From: Chlamydoabsidia padenii
Lineage: Eukaryota > Mucoromycota > Mucoromycetes > Mucorales > Cunninghamellaceae
DNA length: 64,000 nt
NCBI GenBank assembly: GCA_025330725.1
Contig: JAIWND010000014.1
Location: 682,001-746,000, forward strand
Direction of reading: 5' to 3'
In this document: in pieces, positions 46,699 to 56,497 of the stretch
Layout of the letters: each line of letters opens with the position of its first letter
Numbering within the stretch: position 1 is the first letter of the stretch
Notes under the pieces: generated by a model
The model's database searches: none
Seen by the model: the letters and a program-made list of their open reading frames with translations, nothing else
Told to the model about the DNA's origin: nothing
Made by a program: the position numbers and the translations under genes

Positions 46699-48245
46699 AT
46701 GAGTTGGTAAGTAATATAATAATAAACCACGTATAATAGTTTTTGACTCATGAATATTTACTTTTGAAGGAAAGGCATGTCAAAGGCCCTGTCGCGGCTT
46801 CCTCACCAATTGTCTTCAAATTCGAAAAAGGATGGTAAGGAATAAACTGAAAGTTATGACAAGCCAATTAACCATTCTTTTTTATATATGATACGGAACA
46901 ACAGCAACCAAGGATCCTGTATATGATGCTTTAGAAGAACGATACGAAACCAAGGTCAAACAAGTGGAATCCTTCCTATCTTCAGTCACCACATTCCGTG
47001 ACCAAACCTGTAGTCTTCTGGAATACCAACAAGTACCTTCTTGGCTTGATATTATTGACTCTACCAATGACAACAATGTACCTGAAGAAACCTGTCGTGC
47101 TTATCAAGATTATGCCATGGCCATGGAATATTGTAGTCAGGAAGTCCGACAAGTAGTGGTAAGAAAGAGCAAAATACAACTTCAGTGGGGCTCCTTTGTA
47201 AACAACAACAACTCTCCTTTTAACATATATCAATAGGATCAACTTGATGGTGCGATTCTTCAGCCATTACATGATTATATAGCAATGACTAAATCAATAC
47301 AAAAAGCCATCATCAAACGACAACACAAGCAACTGGACTATGATCGATTCCGACTGTCGTATCAGAAACTCAGTAACATGGCGGATAAAAGTCCTAGCGA
47401 AGAAAAGAATGTATTCAAACTGGAAGGACAACTGGACGTGGCAACCAAAGATTATGCTTATATCAACGATTTACTCAAGACGGACCTCGAACACTTTTTA
47501 ACACTCACTCACCAACTGATTCCCCCACTCTTTGATATCCTTTACAATACTCAATGTCAAGTGTACGGTGGTATCTATGCTCGTATCTATGAAATTGTGA
47601 CAAGTCATTCTGGTTTAGCATTTAAAACTATGGATCAATCAATTGAACAAGGTTACTTGGCATTGATGGCTCAACGCGATGTGAATCAAGAAATCAATCA
47701 ATTGGAAATGTTTAAAAAGGGTAAAAGATAAGAGGAATAATGGTAACAATAGATTAATCGACTTGTTTTTCTTTTTATATTTATATAGAAAATATCTATC
47801 ACCATGCACCAGGGAAATTATCATTACAAGAACGGACATCACTTGTTAATTCACCATCATCATCTCCTCGTCCAACGATCATGGCTAAACCTTCCTTGCA
47901 TCAATCAAGCCCAACAAGCTACCAATCTCAACCCCAACAACCAACTATGACTCAGTCCAATCACACACTTCGTCGACCTCCTCCTCCTCCACCACCAAAA
48001 CCAAAGGCATTTGTTAAACCGATTGAATATGCTCAAGCTCTTTATGATTTTGATGCACAGCAACCGGGCGATTTACCATTACGGGAAGGCGATAGGATTG
48101 AAATCATTGAAAAAGCTGAAGATTGGTGGAAAGGTCGTATTGGGAATCAAGTGGGTATCTTCCCAGGTAGGCTGAAAAAAAATGTAACCGTTTCAATGAC
48201 TAACAATATTTTATGATGACAGGGAATTACGTACAGTTGATTTAA
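46699..48245 (+). CDS. RVS167: Amphiphysin-like BAR-SH3 protein (Rvs167/Hob1)
   Basis: Exons 46699-46706 (8 nt), 46770-46834, 46905-47158, 47237-47720, 47789-48166, 48223-48245; 403 aa. The start MSWKGMSKALSRLPHQL matches the amphipathic N-terminal helix of fungal Rvs167/Hob1 (MSxKGxxKAxxRxP). The N-BAR domain runs to about residue 265, a Pro-rich linker (PPPPPPPKPK) follows, and the C-terminal SH3 domain reads ALYDFDAQQPGDL, WWKGRIGNQVGIFPGNYV. It bends membranes and links endocytic pits to actin patches. The first exon carries only ATG AGT TG, and the last exon only the end of the SH3 strand, so automatic predictors may miss both. The poly-Pro of the inositol phosphatase at 15684 is a conceivable SH3 ligand. 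Confidence 0.95.
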
Positions 48246-48624
48246 TCGGTATTAGAACTAGTTTGATAGTATGTGTATTATATGATACTTTAATAAAGCG
48301 GGGTTGGACGCGGGTGATTAAAAGCAATCATGTTTTTAATATGTGTACTGTATTTATTGATATCTCTCCGTAATTGAATAAATGATGAATGGTGTGATTC
48401 CTCAATCATGATGATGAAAAGAGGTAGTGTTTTACAATGTAGTAGGGCAATACAATATGAAAACCGGGACAAAGGGAAAATGCAGCCTTCTGTACTACAA
48501 CGGATCATCCCGGTGATTTTATTTTAAATTCCGCGCTGTGTCAATGATAAACCCAGGGTTTCCCCCTTTTTTTTTTTTTCTTTCTCTTTTTCTCTCTTTT
48601 TTTTTTTTTGACCATCTAGAAATC
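48246..48624. other. Intergenic between amphiphysin and methyltransferase
   Basis: AATAAAG at about 48292 is a candidate poly(A) signal. A T/C-rich leader (48566-48610) precedes the next ATG. No gene is seen. Confidence 0.4.
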
Positions 48625-49779
48625 ATGGGAAACCAGGCTTGTAAAGTGATAGAAAAGAAAAAGAAACTACCACCACGTCGACCTAGTACTTTAACTTCTC
48701 GTGGCAATTACGATTGGATCGATGAAAATGAATCGACAACACTCAGCACAGGAGCCTTGACAGCAGCCATGGAAGCAGCACGACAACCACCACCACGACG
48801 TCAATCGATTTCCGACTATTTCAACAACAACAAGAGACGACAACAAGTATACGATTATAAAGAAGTCGATCGCTGGCAACGACAACATTACCTTTTGAAA
48901 AGTGCACGTAAAACGAATACCTGGGCAACATTTAACCACAATGATGGGGCGGTCATTGTCGACGTTGGTACCGGTAATGGAATTTGGGCAATGGAAATGG
49001 CGAATCAATATCCCGCTGTACAAGTGGTAGGATTGGATTTGTTGGATCAACAACAGAACGGGCCGAGTAATTTGCGGTTTTGTCAATGTGATGTAGTGGG
49101 TGAACCTTGGCCGATGGATGACAATACAGTAGATTTGTAAGTAACAAGAATATATATATATATATATATCGATATTACTAATCAAACTTATACATCCTTC
49201 TTATATAGTATCTTCCAACGTAGTATGAATAATTCGGTCAAAAAGGTGGAATGGTCAACTTTATTGATGGAAATGTATCGTGTGTTAAAACCAGGGGGCT
49301 CGATTGAATTGGTTGAACCTGACTTTTGGCGGCATAATCCCGGTCCTGTGCAACAAGCTTTGGATAGTTTTATTCAAGAACAATGCCATCTTAATGGATT
49401 GGACTTTTATTTAACTAATGCCATGGATGGATTGATCAAGGATGCCGGTTTTAATTTGGTTGATAAACGAACAATGGATATTCCTCTAGGTGAATGGCCC
49501 ACAGATCAAGGTAAGTTGTACTTTTTTTTTTTATCTTCTTTATTGACTTTTCTCTCTCTCTCTGTGTGTGATGATATAGAATTGAAACAGTTTGGATTCA
49601 TTAACAAGGAAGCACAAAAGGCCCTGTTGAAGAACAATAGGGACATTTATATCAAGGAATGGGGATTATCTGGTACTGACTTTGATTTGGCTGTCCAAGA
49701 GGTCTTGGTGGAATTCGATGAACACCATAGTTTTACAAGATTCCATTGTTGGGTGGTACAAAAACCAGCTGTAGAATAA
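48625..49779 (+). CDS. SAM-dependent methyltransferase with N-terminal lipidation motif
   Basis: Exons 48625-49136, 49209-49510, 49580-49779; 337 aa. Class I methyltransferase fold: motif I VIVDVGTGNGIWAMEMA (about 110-126), the acidic loop VVGLDLL, motif II FCQCDVVGEPWPMDD, and the post-motif MYRVLKPGGSIELVEPD. It resembles the fungal LaeA-like/UMTA methyltransferase group, whose substrates are mostly unknown. The N terminus MGNQACK fits N-myristoylation at Gly2 with a nearby Cys6 for palmitoylation, so it may sit on a membrane. A basic segment (KKKKLPPRRP) follows. Residues 25-85 are low complexity. Motif I spacing is intact, so it should be active. Confidence 0.88.
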
Positions 49780-50000
49780 AATAGTATAGTTGTTGTATAG
49801 ATTCCTTTTTTTATTTACCACATATGTATATTTGTCCATCACCTTATAGACTATTAGACTTGTTTGCTTCTTCTTTTTTATATTATCCCCCTCCTCCTCT
49901 TCTTTTTTACCATTGTAGTATACATATAATTCTTTATTTTTTTTAAAACAGTTTATTGTAAAAATAAAACAAGTATCCTATTCCTACATCTAATTCTATT

Positions 50001-51272
50001 TTAAAAAGTAGCCAAAGATTCCTTCAATTTCAAGATCATCGACTTGTTTTCTTCTTCTGTGCCAATGGTGATACGTAGACAACCTTTACATCCATATTCC
50101 TTGCCCCTGAAGCGGACCACCACACCCATGCTTTCCGCCATATATTTATAGATCTTTTCAGCACGGAGATTGCAAGGCGTGTTGTTGTCTTTATCGAGGA
50201 TTTCCGCCAAGACAAAGTTTGCATCGTTGCCACCCAAGATACGACCAATGCCGGGCAAACCAGTCAAGGTATCAATCACATGACCGCGTTGTTGAATCAG
50301 TCGTTGGCGGTAATCCATCATCCGAGCCACACCTTGGGCAGATAATGCTTCTTGGGCAATTTGAGCACTGGGGGTACCAATGTTGTAAGGAGCCTTGGTA
50401 TTGTTGAGTACTTGAATCAAATCAGGATGGCCGACCGCGATACCCATTCTATATATACAAGGTACGTATCAGTAAATAAAACATTCATTTCATTTCAATT
50501 AGTTTGTTTTACCTGATACCAGCCAGACCAAAACTTTTACTTAAAGTCTGCATGACCACCAAGTTGGGATAACGATCCACCCATTGAGCCACTGATCCTT
50601 CTTCTTTATCCACAAAGTCAACGTAAGCTTCATCCACTACGACCAAACCTTCATAATCACTTTCAAGTACTTGACGAATACTGTCATGGGAGAGACAAGT
50701 ACCAGTAGGATTTCCAGGAGAGCATAAAAAGACCAACTTGACTTGAGGGTTAGCTTTCAAATCTTGTAACACCTACAAGAAAAAGAAGAAAGAGTTCATA
50801 TAAACCATGTTTACTTTTTTTTTTTTTTCCCTTTTATTATTATTACCTTTTCAGTATCCAGTTGATATGCACCACCTTCAACAATTAAAGGAGTTTTAAC
50901 CACTTGGACATCGTTAATATGAGCACACACCGAATACATGCCATAAGTAGGGGGAGTGATCAGAATCTTGTCGTGAGCAGGTACACAGGCCACCCGCATT
51001 AAAATGTCAATGACTTCGTCTGACCCGACGCCAAGGAAGATATTTTTGGTGCTAGGTAACTGTCGTAGTTTGATAAAAGCTTCCTTGACTTGGTTATGGT
51101 AAGGATCAGGGTACCGGTGCAAACTGCCTTGTCGTTCATTTTCCAAGGAAGGGCCGTAGGCATTTTCATTGGCATCCAGAAGAATACCACTGTCATAGTC
51201 GTCGCGTGCACATCGGTAAGGTTGGAGTTGGAGAATATTGGGTCGTATGACTTTATCGATTGAATAAGGCAT
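50001..51272 (-). CDS. HIS5: Histidinol-phosphate aminotransferase
   Basis: Exons on the minus strand: 51272-50847, 50772-50513, 50448-50001; 377 aa, close to the yeast 385. Hallmarks: IRPNILQLQPYRCARDDY, LLDANENAYGP, HRYPDPY, the PLP-enzyme segment CSPGNPTGT, VVDEAYVDF, and the PLP lysine K221 in TLSKSFGLAGIRMG. The C-terminal end has VVVRFRG and CLRITIGTEEEN. It converts imidazole acetol phosphate and glutamate to histidinol phosphate, step 7 of histidine synthesis, in the cytosol. A TGACTCA element lies 80 bp upstream of the start. The gene is convergent with the methyltransferase; only 221 bp separate the stops. Confidence 0.97.
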
Positions 51273-51351
51273 TGGTGGGATATATATTAATGTGGAAGGG
51301 AAGAGAGGAATGACTTTTTCTTTTTTTTTTTTTTGGTTTCAAAAATTATAA

Positions 51352-51358
51352 TGACTCA
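51352..51358. promoter_or_regulatory. TGACTCA, Gcn4/Cpc1-type element upstream of HIS5
   Basis: The exact consensus TGACTCA is 80 bp upstream of the HIS5 ATG (51272). In yeast and moulds Gcn4/Cpc1 binds TGASTCA to induce HIS genes under amino-acid starvation. The site is visible; its use here is inferred. Confidence 0.6.
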
Positions 51359-51812
51359 GACAATGTCAAAATGCAAACCCCGATATCTGATGCGATGAGT
51401 GGCGGGATTTTAAAATGAATATGGCTTCTAACATACATAGAAACTTTTCTTCATCTATTACCATGTTAGAACAATCCATCAGTAAATAAGACCGGCATTC
51501 TTGATTAATTCAGTGAAACTTGTCTTGTTGTCCTTTTGGTTCCTCAAAGTGATTTGTGTTTGTGGCAGGAAAAAGAAACATTGTGCACTGATGCAACCTT
51601 ATACAAAACTTGGACACTCACGATGGAACTCCTTGTATTAATATTTCCTCTTCTTTCAAGCGAAACAAGAATGATGGTGGTTATGGTGTAGATGAAAAAG
51701 ACGGTGCGTCCAGTGTGGCACCGTTATTTTTGCTGTACAGCTAATTTTACAGCGAACTTTTGCTGAACCGCAAAACCCCGTATATGGTAATAGGTGTTAC
51801 AGTCAGTTTGAA
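51359..51812. other. HIS5 distal promoter / start of repeat-rich island
   Basis: CGGGATTT occurs at 51403-51410, preceded by GTGG and followed by TAAAATGAATATGGC. This resembles the terminal part of the dispersed repeat in reverse. No gene is seen. Confidence 0.4.
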
Positions 51813-52293
51813 AAATCCCGCCGGCTCCTTGATTCCCTACTAAAATTTAGTAAGAGCACTGCTCGCTCAATTGTCAACAGATGCTAATGATTAAAGTGGT
51901 GATGTGGACACTCTAGCATATTTCCAACATAAGTTACCGCAAAAACCAAGCTCCAAGACCCTTGTGTCAGTATGTTCAAGCTTACGCTGACTTTTTACCT
52001 GTCATTTGTAAGAGGGGAAAAAAAGTATGGAGGAACCAGATTTCATTTTCAGATCCCGTCTGCCTCTACTAAGATTTGGAAAGGGCTCTACTTGCTCTAT
52101 GTCAACGGATGCTAATGATTAAAGTGGCAATGTGGACACTATAGCATATTTCCAACTCAAGTCACCGCAATGGCCAAGCTCCAAGACCCTTGTGCGGGTC
52201 AGTCCAGACTTGCGATGACTTTACCTGTCATTTGTAAGAGAAAAAAAAAAAAAAAGTACAAGGGGAGCCAGACAAATATTCTTTCATATCCCG
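51813..52293 (+). repeat. Two tandem units of the dispersed repeat (copies 6 and 7)
   Basis: The motif AAATCCCG (51813), AGATCCCG (52051) and ATATCCCG (52286) divide the block into units of 238 and 235 bp. Each unit has the core GATGCTAATGATTAAAGTGG (about 51880 and 52109). Next come TTTCCAAC, ACCGCAA, CCAAGCTCCAAGACCCTTGTG and ACCTGTCATTTGTAAGAG, then an A-rich stretch before the next motif. Identity between units looks high, but they are not identical. Confidence 0.85.
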
Positions 52294-52929
52294 AAATTCA
52301 TACAAACGACCTCGATACCGTTTTGTCATCCCAAATCGACTTTTGTCTACATAGATGGATATAGTGATTATGGGTGACTACAGATCAATACCGCAATGTT
52401 GAAATTTGTATAGATCCGATACTGGTGCCACAAAGGCGTTCATATAAACAATGGTGACACCGATCGATACATTGCAATACAGGTCAAGGCAGTCGGTAAA
52501 GATAGTAGCAATACATATAGACAGTAGAAACACATATAGTACGCATATAAATTAACAAGTAATGATTTTGGCGGTCGTTTCCGGTCGATTCGACCAATAA
52601 CCACTTGTTAATAAAAGGCACCCAGATAAAATAGAGGCATTTCTATAGATGAATAGAAGACTTATAGATAAAATCAAGATATGCAGGTGGAGTGAAGAGA
52701 TGTAGATGCATCAAGGTTATTGTACACATTTATTAAAAAACCTCTCCTTTTTGAATCGGTATATGGGAATGAGAAGTCCAACAAAAACCCGTATAATGTA
52801 ATTGGGTAATTAGCTGTATGTCAAAAGTTCATTAGTCCTGTCAAGTTAAAAGACAGTAAAGGGTAGTGAATAAGATAAGTGGTTTTATTTAATGAGATTA
52901 TATAAATATTTATGATAGAAGGTCTATGG
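52294..52929. other. Repeat-island DNA, nothing recognised
   Basis: AT-rich with many short ATAGA/ACATAT steps. I see no reading frame, RNA gene or repeat shared with the rest of the window. Confidence 0.4.
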
Positions 52930-53008
52930 TAGATAAGGGATAATAACTAACACAATATGACAATATAATAAACACTACTGTAAAAATATAAAAACCAGTT
53001 CCCCAATC

Positions 53009-53042
<34 letters not shown>

Positions 53043-53350
53043 ATGATTAACTTGAGTTCGTCAACAGCCGCCATAACATGATTTGAGTCTTCATTATATT
53101 GATGTAAGTATTTGCCTTTCAGTGCCACCTGGTCCTTCTTGATCATATGTTGTAGCCGAATATACCAACTAAAAGCTTGCCCTTCCAACACAGCTTGTAG
53201 TTCTTCTACCATTTACACAGGAGTGTAGCCAAAGCATTCCGCCGGAGAATCGTAACTTGCCATCCATTGCAAAAGTTGGAAATCTAGTCCATCTTTGTTC
53301 CCAAGTAGGTGTTGGATAAGATCTTGCCATTCACGTCGTTTCTTGCCACA
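52930..53350 (-). pseudogene. Retrotransposon Gag-like coding relic
   Basis: Read on the minus strand from 53350, one frame stays open for over 100 codons except for a single TAA near 53212. It includes WQDLIQHLLG, FQLLQWMASYD, then ELQAVLEGQAFSWYIRLQ and LKGKYLHQYNED. The pattern of a conserved A-x-x-W-Y-x-x-L helix in a helical segment is like Gag proteins of LTR retroelements. The frame ends in a 29-nt T run at 53012-53040. No reverse transcriptase, integrase or LTR is visible nearby, so it is at most a fragment. A single-copy host gene that has decayed is the alternative. Confidence 0.4.
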
Positions 53351-54506
53351 TTACATAAAACAAGTATGCAACAACCAACAAGAAGACAAAACCTACAGCC
53401 AGAAGAAATGTGATTAATAACCTTGTCTTTTCTTCTTATGTACATACTTCACAGAACAGAAACAAAAAGAGATCACGAAACACCAGAGACAACAATCAAG
53501 GAAGAAAGCCCAATCATAATGCAAGAAGACAAGCCTGCAATAAAAACAAGAAGTATGATTAGTATCATTGTCTTTTCATGCATTTTTTTTTTCTTTACTT
53601 ACAATAAAGTACCCATAAACATTACACATTGTGATCCATCCCCATGAATCAAATGGAGCGCCGTAACTGGTGGCGAATGCAACAAGCCCGAGACTAGGTA
53701 GATCCACATTAATGCTTCAACATACCAGACATCCCGCTTTACCAGCACAACCCATTCGCTAGCAGATCCAGGTGTGGAACAAGAGACGATGTCGCCTACG
53801 TCTTGCCACGGCAAAAAGGCTAGGCCTAATCACTATTCTACACAAAGGTAGCCGCCTTGCAAAATCTACTAACTTATTCATTTGATTACTAACAGGAGAC
53901 TTCACATATCAGAGACAAAGAGGGAGCATAAACCTAGTGTAAATAGTTAACAATTCAGTTAGAGTATTAAACAGTAACAACTTTGGTAGAGCATCATTCA
54001 AGATGCATTGACTTACCTTTATGACCAGAACCACAATAAGAGAGAGAGAGAAGCCATGAGATTACAGGATTACAAAACAGGTTTTCATATAGACAGCCAT
54101 TAGGTGATTCATGGATTACTTTTGTGTGTGAATTAATCCATCTTGTAATCTTGGCCAACAATAGGAATGAGTGCGAGGGACAACTTGCCTGTCAAGCACA
54201 GGTTCTTGAAGGGGGTTTGTTTAAAAGGGAGGTTTGTGTCAATGAGAGTTTGCACAGAAAAAAAAAAAAAAAAAAGAAGAAAGAAAAGAAAAAAAAACAA
54301 AACGAGCAATTTTACAAATCGCGTTTTTACAGCTCGCGACGTGACGGGATTTTAATAACTTTGCGAAAAAGTATTTTGTCCTTTGAATTCCCCTTCCAAA
54401 GACATTCAACTTGGTCCTTTTCAACAGGGAACTCTCATTTGTTGTAACGATTGAATGATGAAGATAAACAAAAAGAGGTGACGAAGCAACTGACTCTGTG
54501 GTAGTA
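53351..54506. other. Gene-poor island DNA with short coding-like fragments
   Basis: A minus-strand open frame at 53599-53814 (MPWQDVGDIVSCSTPG... ALMWIYLVSGLL) has protein-like composition but no recognised family. Two imperfect copies of a roughly 55-nt segment (about 53379-53432 and 53522-53575, both CAAGAAGACAA... TTGTCTTTT) lie nearby. CGGGATTT is at 54345-54352. Confidence 0.35.
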
Positions 54507-54876
54507 ATGGGCTCTCTTGGAAATTATCCAAACAGGATCAACACGGCAAAAGTAATAGAAAGGTACAAAGAGAAAGTGGTTTTAATGTATACTGTCTCTT
54601 TCTTCTTGGACATTCACCTTACCCAAGACTCTAATACTAATGCTTTTCAATTCATGTTTATGTAGAATTGATACCTATCAATTGATCCTGGACGAATCTC
54701 TTTTTTGGCTGATACAACAAACTGGGAAAAAGGATGACGTGTTCTTAATGGAATGCAATAGGCTTTGGTTGCAAAAAAGAATGATGCCATCGCATACACG
54801 GTGGACATCGAGGGTAGATCGGGTGGTCAAGTGCGACGATGGTACACCTCTTGATTGCAACTGGGGATATATATGA
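54507..54876 (+). CDS. Hypothetical small two-exon protein
   Basis: Exons 54507-54562 and 54666-54876 join in phase to 88 aa. The intron has GTACAA at its donor, ACTAAT near the branch position and TTTATGTAG as acceptor. The protein starts MGSLGNYPNR, contains DTYQLILDESLFWLIQQ and LWLQKRMMPSHTRW, and ends DCNWGYI. No family is recognised. The clean splice phase argues for a real or recently lost gene, while its setting in a relic-rich island argues for a fragment of something larger. Confidence 0.35.
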
Positions 54877-55331
54877 ATGGCAAATCAATCATTGGTCCAG
54901 TAAGATTGAAGTATGATGTCTTGTTGATAACAATGGTGGTGGATTAGTTTTAGACTGGTTTTATTGTAGATGCAGTGTTATATTTAATCTTAATGTTAAT
55001 AAAGTCTTGTTTTATCATATGTTTATTGGTCAATATAAATACGTTTATCAATGAAGGTGTTTCTATCATAAATGATTTATGTGTCATGATGGATAACACC
55101 TATATACATGATGAATCGTGTAAAACCCATCCTTTTTTTTTGCGGGTGCAACCAAAATTTGCTGGACAGCTAAAATACCTACGCCCCCAGGGTTACCTCC
55201 AATTGGTGTTATTACTTCTGCTGCTGTTGCTGTTACTGTGTTCTTGTTGGAGATGTTGATGCCGGCAGTGGACTAAAAGCACGAAAAAAAAAAGGATGAA
55301 GATGATGAAGATGATGAGGATGAGGCACACC
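54877..55331. other. Intergenic, nothing recognised
   Basis: AT-rich, with AATAAAG near 54998. A run coding only leucines (about 55200-55250) reflects CTG/TTG repetition and is not a credible gene. Confidence 0.35.
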
Positions 55332-55500
55332 TAGTTTGACAAAGTCAGAAAATGGGGAGGAAACACTTTTGTTGGGCGGTTTCACTTCGCATGCCGCGAG
55401 ATCAAACTTGTTGATCCATGGTTTAACGAAAGCCCCCAATCAGGCTTCAATGCCTTTGTTGACTTTTCTTCCTTGAATGTTGTTCACCATCCATTTGCCC
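55332..55500 (-). pseudogene. Coding relic with in-frame stop
   Basis: On the minus strand one frame reads GKWMVNNIQGRKVNKGIEA, then a TGA, then AFVKPWINKFDLAACEVKPP and SSPFSDFVKL. It finally meets a GGTGTG donor-like site at 55332. Protein-like composition on both sides of the stop suggests a former exon. The family is unknown. Confidence 0.35.
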
Positions 55501-56497
55501 TGTAAAGCAAAAAACACTTGCCGGGATTTGAATTTTGCATGGATCGGAATTTGAATCTGCATACTCAGGGGTTGTGGTGGCATGATGAAAAGACTCTGGA
55601 TTTTTTTTTTCAAACGTAAATTGCTCCTCTACTAGGCTACCCCTGGCAACGACACTTGGTTTGCTGGATTGGGAAATTCATGCAGAATCGGGATCGGAAA
55701 CGAAAAACACTGCCTTCACTTGCATCAATCAAATCTCATTGTTGTGAATAATGATATGTGAGTATTTCATTGATTTGTACGTACCTCTGAAAGAATAAAT
55801 GGAAAATTATGATGTAAAACAAGTACACAAGTTGATGAAGATCCACTCCAATGATATCCGAGCTCAAAGAATACCAGAGCCGAAGCACAACCAAGTTACA
55901 ACAATCTCTCAAGGAAAAGGTGACAGTCCATGAAACTAATGAATACCTTGCATCGAAACTACGTTGTCTCTGTGACTCGTCCATGGCGGCGGGATAGCAC
56001 CAAACTGAATTCATGAATCGTGGTCTGTATCAACTCTGATTTCATTGAAAGAAAAAATGGATTTACTTTGTGGGGGGGGCGGAAACAAAATGCAGCAATA
56101 AACCTTTTGAAGAAAGGGATTTACAAAATGGCGACCAATATCGATTACCCAGCTTTTACACCAGCAACAACACACATTTTATTCAAGTACTTACTCGGTG
56201 GCGACAATTCTTGGAAAGAAAATATGGGCCACTACCTTCCGCGAGAAGGAGGTGTAATGTAGTAATGGTAAATTGCATGAACCCCTCATATCCGTATTAT
56301 CGCCAACTGTGCTTCAAAATTAAAGTTGCGCGATCAACACAAGAGCGGGATTTCAAATGGTTTCTTTTGCATGAATTTAAAGACTTTCCACACTTTATGA
56401 ATCAAAACCTGTTTATTGGTTGGGGCAAATCAAAGAGAATTTTATTTTATTGTAAAAAGCTGATACATTTATGTATGATTGTAAGGGAATAAATAAA
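55501..56497. other. Intergenic up to the MATE gene 3' end
   Basis: CGGGATTT occurs at 55522-55529 (with GAATTTTGCATGG after it) and at 56346-56353 (with TCAAATGG after it). No supported gene. Open frames at 55736-56014 (minus) and 56020-56492 (plus) lack domains and splice structure. Confidence 0.35.

Noticed and set aside
55541..55670. Possible tRNA gene around AGGGGTTGTGGTGG
   Set aside because: No cloverleaf could be paired by eye and the B-box-like part is not at the right distance. No tRNA gene is supported anywhere in the window.
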